From Nitrospirota bacterium (GTDB lineage Bacteria > Nitrospirota > Thermodesulfovibrionia > Thermodesulfovibrionales > Magnetobacteriaceae): a stretch of DNA of 44,221 nucleotides. The stretch covers positions 1 through 44,221 of the forward strand of contig JADFXG010000025.1 in NCBI GenBank assembly GCA_015233895.1. Reading direction: 5' to 3'. Under the pieces are notes generated by a model that did not search any database, was not told the DNA's origin, and saw only the letters and a list, made by a program, of their open reading frames with translations. This document shows positions 36,841-44,181 of the stretch, one piece after another. Position numbers and translations under genes: made by a program. Within the stretch, counting starts at the first letter, position 1, and the number at the start of each line of letters is the position of its first letter.

Positions 36841-37548
36841 TCATTTGCTGGCTCCAAGAACTTTCCCTGTAATATTCTCCCTTAAAAGGATGTTTCCGTC
36901 TAAGGCATAAACCACAACGGTAAGCGATTGTATGCCAGAGCCACTGTAGTTGATTTTCCATGAGATTGGTTTTCTGTACCTTATATCAAAAGTATCGCCT
37001 TCTTTAAAATCAGCCGGAATGCCATTTTTTATTTCCTCAGACTCCGGGAGACTATGATACTTATCAGACAGTTTCCACACTAAAAAAACATATCCTGAGA
37101 GTTTTGTAGTGGAAACCTGTGCCTTTACCAAATCAAGAGAAATCACAAGGGCATCACCCCGGTTAGATCGTTTTGCCAGAATATTTTCTATCCCAATTAA
37201 CCCTGTATTGATGTTTTGCACCTCAGAGGAAACACTCTGGACGGGTTTTTCAGTAGCAACCTCAGGTTTTTTAACACGCACATCTAAAACAGGCTTTTTA
37301 GCTTCTGCTTCTTTAACAGCTGCTTTTATATTCCTGTTTTCCCTGTCGGTTGCGTCTAACTCAGTAAGAATACTTATATTTTCTTTTTTAAGTTTGTAGA
37401 CAAAGTAAATAGCAAACACCGACAAAGCAAAAAAACACAGAGTAAACACCACAAGGAACTTAAACAACCACGAACGAAGCTTCAGGGTCAGGGCCTTGCC
37501 GCTTTTATCTTTAAAATATATTAAAGTTATAGTTTGCCGGATTTTCAT
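36841..37548 (-). CDS. Single-span membrane protein of the bactofilin cluster
   Basis: This 235-residue protein has a short cytoplasmic N-terminus, one membrane span (about 29-52), a coiled-coil stretch (about 53-85), a lysine/proline-rich linker and a periplasmic beta-rich domain (about 120-235). Its first 30 residues (TITLIYFKDKSGKALTLKLR before the span) follow the same plan as the M23 peptidase of this operon (T-I-M-I-V-P-H-D-A-E-K-T-Y-H-F before its span). No family recognised. Context suggests a link between cytoplasmic bactofilin filaments and the periplasmic peptidases. Confidence 0.65.
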   Translation of the reverse strand: MKIRQTITLIYFKDKSGKALTLKLRSWLFKFLVVFTLCFFALSVFAIYFVYKLKKENISILTELDATDRENRNIKAAVKEAEAKKPVLDVRVKKPEVATEKPVQSVSSEVQNINTGLIGIENILAKRSNRGDALVISLDLVKAQVSTTKLSGYVFLVWKLSDKYHSLPESEEIKNGIPADFKEGDTFDIRYRKPISWKINYSGSGIQSLTVVVYALDGNILLRENITGKVLGASK

Positions 37549-37593
37549 TCAAATAACAAACACTCATTGAAATGTCGTAAAAGATTTCCTCAA

Positions 37594-37971
37594 TTACCCC
37601 TCAATCTCTATGGCAACCTGATTGGAGGGAGTCTGCCTGAATCTTGACATTTCACAATAACCTTCAAAAAAAGCCCCTGAGTAAACGACTAAAAGAGGGG
37701 TCTTTATATCCCCATACACTCTGCACCGTGAGAGAAGCTCCACTTTGGTTTTAGCCTCTACCACACCCCTTACCTCACCTGAGATCAAAGCCGTATCCAC
37801 ACTTATACTCATAGAGTCTATGAAGGCGCCCTCCCCTACAACAAGCGTACCGGAGGAGTCAATTTCACCCTGAAACTTACCGTCAATTCTGAGTGTACCA
37901 TCAAAGACCAGTCTGCCGGTTAAAACAACACCTGTGCCGATAAATCCGTCTATTTGCGGTGCACCCTTCAC
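37594..37971 (-). CDS. Bactofilin (second of pair)
   Basis: Bactofilins are beta-helical cytoskeletal proteins that polymerise without nucleotide. The 125-residue protein has the repeating hydrophobic-glycine pattern of the right-handed beta helix: TGVVLTGRLVFDGTLRIDGK, GEIDSSGTLVVGEGA, AKTKVELLSRCRVYGDI. Short polar tails flank the core, as in typical bactofilins. It overlaps the first bactofilin gene by 4 bases (ATGA), so balanced expression is likely. The two are only loosely similar and may co-polymerise. Confidence 0.92.
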   Translation of the reverse strand: MKGAPQIDGFIGTGVVLTGRLVFDGTLRIDGKFQGEIDSSGTLVVGEGAFIDSMSISVDTALISGEVRGVVEAKTKVELLSRCRVYGDIKTPLLVVYSGAFFEGYCEMSRFRQTPSNQVAIEIEG

Positions 37972-38354
37972 TGCTCTATCTGGTTTCTTATTTCAACGGA
38001 TAGTTCTTTTTCCATCTTGCCGCCCTGGTGCATCTTAGAGTGGCCTTCAAAAAGCCCACCCTCTAAAATGGCAAGTTTTTGGGTATCTACATCTCCAAGC
38101 ACCCTGCCCTTTGACATTATCTCTATGTATTCAGAGGCATGTATGTTGCCCTCGGCAAAACCACCCACCACAACACCGCTGGCAACCATGTCACCCTTAA
38201 TGTGGCCTTTTTCTCCAACAATTACCCAGTCGGCTTTCACGTTTCCTTCAAAATAACCATCTACCCTAAGAGTTCCCTTTAAGGTTATAATCCCTTTTAT
38301 CTCTGAATTTACCCCTATTAAAGTCTCTATCCTGTCGTGTTTTTTATTAAACAT
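37968..38354 (-). CDS. Bactofilin (first of pair)
   Basis: This 128-residue bactofilin starts MFNKKHDRIETLIGVNSEIK, where the short N-terminal tail often contacts membrane or partners. The beta-helix core reads GIITLKGTLRVDGYFEGNV, GEKGHIKGDMVASGVVVGG and KGRVLGDVDTQKLAILEGG. A positively charged, methionine-rich tail follows. It comes 2 bases after the M23 peptidase stop. In Helicobacter and Hyphomonas, bactofilins recruit M23 peptidases to shape the cell; the same gene pairing here supports that role by analogy. Confidence 0.93.
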   Translation of the reverse strand: MFNKKHDRIETLIGVNSEIKGIITLKGTLRVDGYFEGNVKADWVIVGEKGHIKGDMVASGVVVGGFAEGNIHASEYIEIMSKGRVLGDVDTQKLAILEGGLFEGHSKMHQGGKMEKELSVEIRNQIEQ

Positions 38355-38356
38355 GT

Positions 38357-39199
38357 TTAGGTGTCCTTATGCAAAAAAGGCTGAGGATCTATAGGGACGT
38401 TATCTTTCCATACCTCATAGTGGACATGCGGACCTGTTGAGTTGCCAGTTGAACCTGAATAGGCTATTACATCGCCACGTTTGACCATTTGACCCACTTT
38501 TACGGCTATTTCGCTGTTATGGGCATAACAAGTAGTAAAGCCAAAACCATGTTCTAAGATTACGAGCCGCCCGTTTCCGGAACTCCAGTCAGCATACACC
38601 ACAATGCCGTCTGCTGTTGCTCTTACGGATGAGCCTGGGGACATTGGTAAATCCACTCCGGTGTGATACTCAGACCTCCCGCTCATTGGATGCGTCCTCC
38701 AGCCAAAGCCTGAACTGATTTTACCCTCCCCTGCCGGCAGCCCTGTAGGAGTAGAGTAAAAAACATCTTTTTGCTGCTTAAGATATTCTTTTAACTCAGC
38801 CACAGTGTTGACTGACTCCTCTATCTGCTGCCTTATCAGCCCGATATTTACGGAGCCGGAATCGGTCTGATCCATGTTTTTAAATAAGTCCTCTTTTCCC
38901 TTGTTGTGGCCGAGCATGGTTTTTAACTGAGACTCGGCTTTTTTAATTGAACTGATTGTTGATCTTACCTCTACAAACTGTGTGTAATAGTAATCGGTTT
39001 TATCTTTTAATTCGTTATACTTTTTTGTTGTTACGCCCATATTTATCATATAGGCGGTAAATGTAAACCAAAAACCGCAAAGAATAACAATGCCGACAGA
39101 GGGCATCTTAAAATGGTATGTTTTTTCAGCGTCATGGGGAACAATCATTATCGTTATTGGACTGAACAAACGTCTGATATATCTTTTAAACCCGGACAT
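38357..39199 (-). CDS. M23 peptidase with membrane anchor
   Basis: The 280-residue protein has one N-terminal span (about 33-54), a coiled coil (about 58-145) and a C-terminal LytM/M23 domain (about 155-278). Metal ligands are intact: H170, D183 (H-T-G-V-D) and H260 (H-V-H), with H227 and H258 as further active-site histidines. The domain should cut peptidoglycan cross-bridges. Gene pairing with two bactofilins and a Csd4-like peptidase marks it as the wall-cutting arm of a cell-shape system, as for Csd1/LmdC. It is the first gene of the operon, with a promoter about 90 bases upstream. Confidence 0.92.
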   Translation of the reverse strand: MSGFKRYIRRLFSPITIMIVPHDAEKTYHFKMPSVGIVILCGFWFTFTAYMINMGVTTKKYNELKDKTDYYYTQFVEVRSTISSIKKAESQLKTMLGHNKGKEDLFKNMDQTDSGSVNIGLIRQQIEESVNTVAELKEYLKQQKDVFYSTPTGLPAGEGKISSGFGWRTHPMSGRSEYHTGVDLPMSPGSSVRATADGIVVYADWSSGNGRLVILEHGFGFTTCYAHNSEIAVKVGQMVKRGDVIAYSGSTGNSTGPHVHYEVWKDNVPIDPQPFLHKDT

Positions 39200-39294
39200 A
39201 ACCTATTACAACCCCCTTGTTAATGCTATTGGCGACTCCACTGCTAAAATAAACACCGTCGCATTGGGCAGCCTTGTATATTATGAACTAGAGA

Positions 39295-39305
39295 ACTATA
39301 GCATA
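39295..39305 (-). promoter_or_regulatory. Extended -10 promoter of the cell-shape operon
   Basis: On the minus strand TATGCTATAGT carries the TGn extension and a TATAGT hexamer. The first gene (ATG at 39199) lies about 96 bases downstream, leaving a leader of roughly 90 bases. No good -35 box is visible. The 200-base gap otherwise holds no gene. Confidence 0.45.
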
Positions 39306-39402
39306 AGAGCACACAAAAAAGAAACTACACTGCAGGCATAAGCATTATATTTTGCAAAAAACTTCAATTTTAGTACCCTTCCTTATTAAAATCCTCTATG
39401 TT

Positions 39403-39798
39403 TTATTCAGTCTTACCAGTAAGTTTATAGTACTTAGCTGTTAAACTGACCATTTTTGACGTTGTTTCCCTGAGTCTTTCAGTTAATGCTTTTATAATCA
39501 TTCTAAAATCCTCAGAGGTCTTGTTTATCTCATTTTCAAGATAATCCATATCGAAAATCCCTACTTTTGTTTGTCCTATTGAAACAGCTGTGGCCGAACG
39601 AGGTTGTTTGTCTATAAAGCTCATATGTCCAAATATATCGCCTTTGTTCAAAGTTGCAATGACTATATCCACACCATCTACTTTTATTTTAATTGCAACA
39701 GAGCCGGAAAGTATCACATACGTCCCCTCCCCATGTGTGCCTTGCTTGATTATCGCCTGCCCATCCTCGTATATTTCAGTTACGGCTACTCTTTTCAT
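39403..39798 (-). CDS. Cyclic-nucleotide-binding domain protein
   Basis: The 131-residue protein is a lone Crp-type effector domain: YEDGQAIIKQGTHGEGTYVI, LSGSVAIKI, LNKGDIFGHMSFIDKQPRSATAVS, where the F-G-x-M/E-x-x-F and P-R-x-A phosphate-binding cassette is present with M in place of the usual glutamate. That change may alter or abolish cAMP binding. There is no helix-turn-helix; the C-terminus is a long helix (LTERLRETTSKMVSLTAKYY). It lies 85 bases downstream of the cytochrome gene on the same strand and may be co-transcribed. Confidence 0.85.
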   Translation of the reverse strand: MKRVAVTEIYEDGQAIIKQGTHGEGTYVILSGSVAIKIKVDGVDIVIATLNKGDIFGHMSFIDKQPRSATAVSIGQTKVGIFDMDYLENEINKTSEDFRMIIKALTERLRETTSKMVSLTAKYYKLTGKTE

Positions 39799-39883
39799 TG
39801 AATCCTCCGCTTGTTGCTGCTCTTACTGTACTTTATGTTGCCAAATCCACTTCAGCTGTATAAACCCCGCCTATGACTTTTAG

Positions 39884-41803
39884 TCATTTCCTAAAAAAAC
39901 CATCAAGAGCTGCAGTCTCATCAGGGTCATGGAGTGCAACACCAACGGTTGATTTTACACGTTTTCGTGTAACATTATCAAGTGTACTGGCAGCTTTTGC
40001 CAGAATTTTTATTTTCCCCTCGATTTCCTCCGAAATTTGCAGGTATTTTTTGTATTTTTCAGCATCCGCCTTAACAGAGAAATCCCCCGGCATTTGCCAC
40101 TTGTCTTTTAAAAATACCCACGACGCAAAATCTTCAAGCTTTGCCCCTTCCATTAGCTCAATAGGGGATGTGTTTTTCATATCCTCAATTCTGAGGCCGT
40201 TTTCATCGGCCTTGATAGAGTGGGAACCGGTAAACGAATATGCTCCTTCATCATCGAAAAACTCCCACGTTGAACTGGACTTTTGGGCATGGCCGTGGCA
40301 AGAGGCACACTCTCGTGCTTTACCAAAAGGATGTGCTGCCTGATCAAACTGAATCCACAGCAGATGTTTGTTATTAGCTGTTAAATTGTCAAACGTACCG
40401 TTTATAAAGTATGCGTCATTAGTTTCGCCGTTAGGCCACCTAAACATTACAGACTTAGAGGGAGGAACATCATTTTTAATATTTCCCACACTATGGGGCC
40501 ACACCTTATAAGGGCGCCATATACCCTTTTCGTCTTTCATTATTATAGGAGGGCTCTGTATGCCATAGTAGAGCGAATACTTTTTAAATGGATTTTCTAT
40601 GCCTGCAATTTTGCCCGGCCCCCATATAGTGATTTGATAACCGCGCAGCTCGCTTATATGGCAAGAGCTGCAGTCCAGATTTTTGTGAATACTGCGTGCG
40701 TGAGCGTCTTCAATTTCAATGTGGCAATCCTGGCATGTCGCTTTGCGTTCCATATCGGCCATGCCTTTTTCCCCTGTAGGATGACAGCTTACGCAGTGAA
40801 TACCACGCGTGTAGTGGACATCGGGCTTCATCCCTGTTGGAATAGAGTAATCGCCGCCTATGTAGGTCTCACCGCGGCGGGACTGCATAGCTCCAGGGTG
40901 GCATATGCTTGTGCCTCGCCCTGAGCCTGCGCAGGTCTCAGACTTTGGAGATTTATTAAAGGAATGGACTCCCTCCTTAACATTAGGACTGTAGTGGCAG
41001 TCAAGACATCCGGCATGGCAGACGTTACAGAACTTCTGTTTGTCCTCTGCCTGATGTTTAGTAAACGGAACATTAAGGTTTTTAGCGATTTCTTTAGTGT
41101 TTTTATAGTCAAAACCAGCGCTTTCAAGCACCTCAACAGGCGGTGTGTCGGCAAAAGACGGTCCGCAGTTGTGAGGACCATAAGGGTTAACCCACGTTTT
41201 CATATAACGCTGCCGGTAGTTTCTGCCCATAACGGAGTGTTTGAACTGTTTTAGTTCCTCAGGGTGGCAGGAGGGAGCGCCGCAAGTCTGTTTGGCAATT
41301 TGGGGATCAAAGTTAAGGGTTTCCGGGTTTCTGTCATGCCAGAGGAGATTTCTTAATTCAAAGGGGATAACTGATTTGCCCCCGGCTTCAACTTTAGGAA
41401 TAAGCTCGTAGATTTTATCCTCCCCATGGGGCAAAAGCGGGCCCTTAAATATATTGTCTCTTTTAATAAGAGTGCCATCTTCTGAGACAAAAAGCGCCTT
41501 TAGCATACCCTTATGGGCCGTGTCTTTGTCCTTTGCCCGTCCATTACCCAGATGGCAGGCGCGGCACTCGACAAACGGATGCTTACTTTGCCTTTGAGCC
41601 ATTTCGTTTGTAACATAAAAAAAGGGATAACCTGCCTTTTCCATTACACTCTGATTGCCGTGGCAGTTTACGCACTCAAGCGATGTATTAGTCCACGACT
41701 TATACATTAGCGGAGTCAAACAGGCTATTACAATTACTATGAAAATAAGCACAGATTTTTTGCTTATATGAGAGCGTATGAAACCAAATTTAAAATCAGC
41801 CAT
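39884..41803 (-). CDS. Membrane-anchored multihaem c-type cytochrome
   Basis: The 639-residue protein has one N-terminal membrane anchor (about 16-35) and a periplasmic body. Eight C-x-x-C-H haem sites are visible at residues 44, 80, 259, 266, 337, 357, 378 and 499 (first cysteine). Two more cysteine pairs ending in C-H have unusual spacing: CGAPSCH at 174-180 (CX4CH) and a CX9CH at 291-302. If both bind haem the total is ten. The C-terminal ~130 residues are haem-free. It probably carries electrons in anaerobic respiration at the outer face of the inner membrane. I do not recognise a catalytic family, so no substrate is assigned. Confidence 0.88.
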   Translation of the reverse strand: MADFKFGFIRSHISKKSVLIFIVIVIACLTPLMYKSWTNTSLECVNCHGNQSVMEKAGYPFFYVTNEMAQRQSKHPFVECRACHLGNGRAKDKDTAHKGMLKALFVSEDGTLIKRDNIFKGPLLPHGEDKIYELIPKVEAGGKSVIPFELRNLLWHDRNPETLNFDPQIAKQTCGAPSCHPEELKQFKHSVMGRNYRQRYMKTWVNPYGPHNCGPSFADTPPVEVLESAGFDYKNTKEIAKNLNVPFTKHQAEDKQKFCNVCHAGCLDCHYSPNVKEGVHSFNKSPKSETCAGSGRGTSICHPGAMQSRRGETYIGGDYSIPTGMKPDVHYTRGIHCVSCHPTGEKGMADMERKATCQDCHIEIEDAHARSIHKNLDCSSCHISELRGYQITIWGPGKIAGIENPFKKYSLYYGIQSPPIIMKDEKGIWRPYKVWPHSVGNIKNDVPPSKSVMFRWPNGETNDAYFINGTFDNLTANNKHLLWIQFDQAAHPFGKARECASCHGHAQKSSSTWEFFDDEGAYSFTGSHSIKADENGLRIEDMKNTSPIELMEGAKLEDFASWVFLKDKWQMPGDFSVKADAEKYKKYLQISEEIEGKIKILAKAASTLDNVTRKRVKSTVGVALHDPDETAALDGFFRK

Positions 41804-41923
41804 ATAATCTACTTTAACTTTTTTAGTGGTTCTCTGGTCAAGATGATTGTTACGCCTTTACCCTGTAAAGATTTTGCTCTGTTCTGCCGAATAAAATAAG
41901 AGTGGTAATCTGGAGAAAATAAA

Positions 41924-42432
41924 ATGAGAAAAACATTTTGAAAACTATATATTTAGCAGGCCCTTTGTTTTCTAAAGCTGAACGCAGGTGGGTTAATCTT
42001 ATAAAGGGGTATATTAAACGATTTGCGGAGGATAAGGGCCTCGATGTCAACATAATAAACCCTCAGGAGCTAATATCCTATAAGGAGATATTGGCTTTAG
42101 GTGAAAATGCAAAATTTGAAATATTCAATCGCTGCAGGAGCCATCTTGATGAGGTGGATATATTGGTGGCAGTTTTAGACGGAAGTCAGGTGGACGATGG
42201 CACGGCCTGGGAGGTCGGATATTTCACTAAACACAAGCAGCAAAGACAAAAAATAGTCGGCATAAGAACTGATGTAAGAAATGTCGGAGAATTTACCGCA
42301 ACAACAGTTAACGCCATGATAGAGTGCTCGTGTGACAAAATTGTTGATACTATCGAAAAACTATTAAAAACTCTCTTTATTTGGCTATACATTGACATCA
42401 AAAACGGACATCAGCAAAACCATCCCTATTAG
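41924..42432 (+). CDS. Nucleoside 2-deoxyribosyltransferase-like protein, start uncertain
   Basis: The family body begins at or near the TTG at 41938: KTIYLAGPLFSKAERRW, followed by EVDILVAVLDGSQVDDGTAWEVGYF, which holds the D-G-x-x-x-D-x-G-T-x-x-E motif with the catalytic glutamate. These enzymes transfer deoxyribose between bases; relatives act in nucleotide salvage or defence. The best ribosome site (GGAG, 8 bases upstream) points to an ATG at 41924, but that frame stops after five codons exactly at the TTG (TTTTGA). One extra T would fuse both as MRKTFLKTIYL. The last 20 residues look unrelated to the family. From 41938 it is 164 residues. Confidence 0.75.
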
Positions 42433-42633
42433 ATAACTCACTTTTATCCTTCTTGTCGTATAATTTTTAACAACCCATGTGCAATTAGGATTATTGCCAA
42501 TCTTTTAGGCCTTAATACACAAAAAAAGCGTGTGGTACTGGGAAATTGACGATAAGAGACCATAACAGGTAAAAAATATTTACATACAAATTTACAAAAT
42601 CAAAGTGGTTGGATTAAACTAACATCAGGAGCT

Positions 42634-42659
42634 TTGACAACAGAAATAACATCTGTCGT
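42634..42659 (+). promoter_or_regulatory. Operator-like repeat upstream of the antitoxin
   Basis: TTGACA (42634-42639) overlaps an inverted repeat, ACAACAGA (42637-42644) and TCTGTCGT (42652-42659), with one mismatch. It lies 27 bases before the antitoxin ATG. The -10 box would be weak. It is typical of toxin-antitoxin autoregulation. The rest of the gap 42433-42633 shows a TATAAT near 42460 but no gene. Confidence 0.35.
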
Positions 42660-42685
42660 AAGGTGTTTGAAAAGGGGGTGTTTGA

Positions 42686-42895
42686 ATGCAGCAGGTACAT
42701 ATAGAGATAGATGAAAGCATTTACGATAATGTTCTCTGGTTTTTGAATCAATTACCTAAAGATAAAATTGAGATAATTGATGATACTTTTTTTACAGAAG
42801 AAGATAAAGTCTCATATGAAAAGGCATTAGGAGAACTGGAGGCAAAAGAAACTATATCTTTGGATCAACTCAGGAAAGAATTGATTGATGTATGA
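42686..42895 (+). CDS. Antitoxin-like protein
   Basis: The 69-residue protein starts behind AAGGGGG, 7 bases from the ATG. It opens with a beta strand (QQVHIEIDESIYDNVLWFL), continues with KDKIEIIDD and ends with an acidic helix (EEDKVSYEKALGELEAKE, then SLDQLRKEL). This is the layout of many small antitoxins of RelE-type toxins. Its last codons overlap the start of the toxin frame at 42888. Confidence 0.65.
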   Translation: MQQVHIEIDESIYDNVLWFLNQLPKDKIEIIDDTFFTEEDKVSYEKALGELEAKETISLDQLRKELIDV

Positions 42896-43147
42896 ACTCC
42901 ATTTTTCTAAGGATGTATATAAATTCATAAAATTAAAAGATATTAAACTAAAGAAAATTTGCTTTGTATTTTTAACAAATTAGCAGAAAATCCTTATTAT
43001 AATAACCTGGGCATTAAAGCGCTGCAAGGGAAAAAGAAACATTACAGACTAAGGATAGGGAAATATAGATTTTTGTATGAAGTGAATGATGAAAGTTCCT
43101 TAGTTCTTTTTTATAAAGCTGACGTCAGAGGTAGTGTGTATAAATAA
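42888..43147 (+). pseudogene. RelE-like toxin gene broken by a frameshift
   Basis: The ATG at 42888 opens MYELHFSKDVYKFIKLKD and runs to a TAG at 42981-42983. A frame offset by one base then carries the family's C-terminal half: CIFNKLAENPYYNNLGIKAL, followed by KKHYRLRIGKYRFLYEV and a final strand to 43147. Joined, the two give an ordinary RelE/ParE toxin of about 86 residues. The break lies within about 42945-42975, in an A/T-rich run. The partner antitoxin is intact. It may be an inactivated toxin or a sequence error. Confidence 0.75.
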
Positions 43148-43223
43148 TAAAAAGTACCAGAACTAACATCTCTACTATCATATAACCTAAAAAAACTTAT
43201 AAATTACTGTAAAGACATTATAA

Positions 43224-43320
43224 TTTTTTTCTTGACTTATTTTTTTACATATGCTAAAGTCTCCCCAACAACGGTCAGAGAGAGGAGTGCAGTAAGCGTT
43301 TATGTTTTATAGTTCTCTGA
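43224..43320 (+). repeat. Promoter-bearing direct repeat, copy 1
   Basis: A 97-base block repeated at 44085-44181 with no net length change. The first ~45 and last ~29 bases are nearly identical, while the middle has diverged. It contains a strong promoter: TTGACT (43232-43237), 17-base spacer and TAAAGT (43255-43260) with a TGC extension. A transcript from here would give a leader of about 180 bases before the ORF6N gene. TCAGAGA and TCTCTGA can pair in this copy. Confidence 0.75.
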
Positions 43321-43445
43321 AAAAGACTGCATGTGATTAGCGGTTTGAAGCCAGCTGTTTTGTAAAATACCGAGTTACACATAATAATGATATAGTTTAG
43401 TGAAAATACGATTTTTGCTTTTAAGATATAGTAAAAGAGTCTGAA

Positions 43446-43958
43446 GTGACCAATCTTAAACTGCATGAGATTATAGAGAATAGGATAATCTTAATCCGTG
43501 GACATAGGGTTATGCTCAGCCCGCACCTTGCCGAACTTTATGCAGTGGAGACCAGAGCGTTGGTTCAGGCTGTTAAAAGAAATATCAAACGGTTTCCAGA
43601 AGATTTCATGTTTCAGATTTATGACACTGAGGTGGAATCATTGGTATCACAAAATGTGATACCTCACAAAAAGTATCTTGGCGGTTCACTACCATATGCT
43701 TTTACCGAGCAGGGTGTGGCAATGCTCTCCAGCGTGCTTAAGAGTGACAAAGCGATAGAAGTCAATATTACGATAATGAGGGCTTTTGTAAAACTCAGGG
43801 AGATTCTTTCCACTCACAAGGACCTTGCACTAAAACTTAACGAGATGGAGAGTAAATATGACTCTCAGTTTAAAACAGTCTTTGATGTTATTAGCCAGCT
43901 TATGAACCCAGCTATTAAGCCAAAGAGGATAATTGGATTTGGGAAAGATAGTGAATAA
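43446..43958 (+). CDS. ORF6N domain protein
   Basis: The 170-residue protein starts with a GTG at 43446 without a clear ribosome site. The ORF6N domain fills about residues 8-90: VMLSPHLAELYAVETRALVQ, VKRNIKRFPEDFMFQI, then YAFTEQGVAMLSSVL, the conserved F-T-E-x-G-x-x-M-L-S-x-V-L motif. A helical tail follows (LREILSTHKDLALKLNEMES). ORF6N is a KilA-N relative of phage origin, presumed DNA-binding; such genes are often clustered in accessory regions. It lies between the two copies of a promoter-bearing repeat. Confidence 0.88.
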   Translation: MTNLKLHEIIENRIILIRGHRVMLSPHLAELYAVETRALVQAVKRNIKRFPEDFMFQIYDTEVESLVSQNVIPHKKYLGGSLPYAFTEQGVAMLSSVLKSDKAIEVNITIMRAFVKLREILSTHKDLALKLNEMESKYDSQFKTVFDVISQLMNPAIKPKRIIGFGKDSE

Positions 43959-44084
43959 TTAACAGGGTAAAAGACACCTGCTCTGATATTCAACTATATC
44001 CCTCTACTGTTCAAATTAATAAAGATACTGTACATCTGCTTAATATAAGCTCTCACGATGAAATCTACTAAAAGCGATAAATAT

Positions 44085-44181
44085 TTTTTTTCTTGACTTA
44101 TTTTTTTACATATGCTAAAGTCTCCTCAATCACGGGCAGGAAGGGGAGATGCTTAAGCGTTTATGTTTTATAGTTCTCTGA
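44085..44181 (+). repeat. Promoter-bearing direct repeat, copy 2
   Basis: Second copy, 861 bases from the first, with TTGACT (44093-44098) and TAAAGT (44116-44121) at identical spacing. The window ends 40 bases later, so what it drives is not visible. An ATG at 44163 opens a frame that continues to the window edge, but the same ATG in copy 1 stops after 12 codons, so coding is not supported. Confidence 0.75.

Noticed and set aside
34934-39305. Magnetosome gene cluster
   Set aside because: Bactofilins and a related taxon raised the thought, but no mam or mad gene signature (MamK, MamA, CXXCH magnetochrome) is present.
43302-43340. Short peptide frame MFYSSL... shared by both repeat copies
   Set aside because: The distance from the purine run is too long for good initiation, and the two copies diverge right after six codons. 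Nucleotide conservation of the repeat explains the match.
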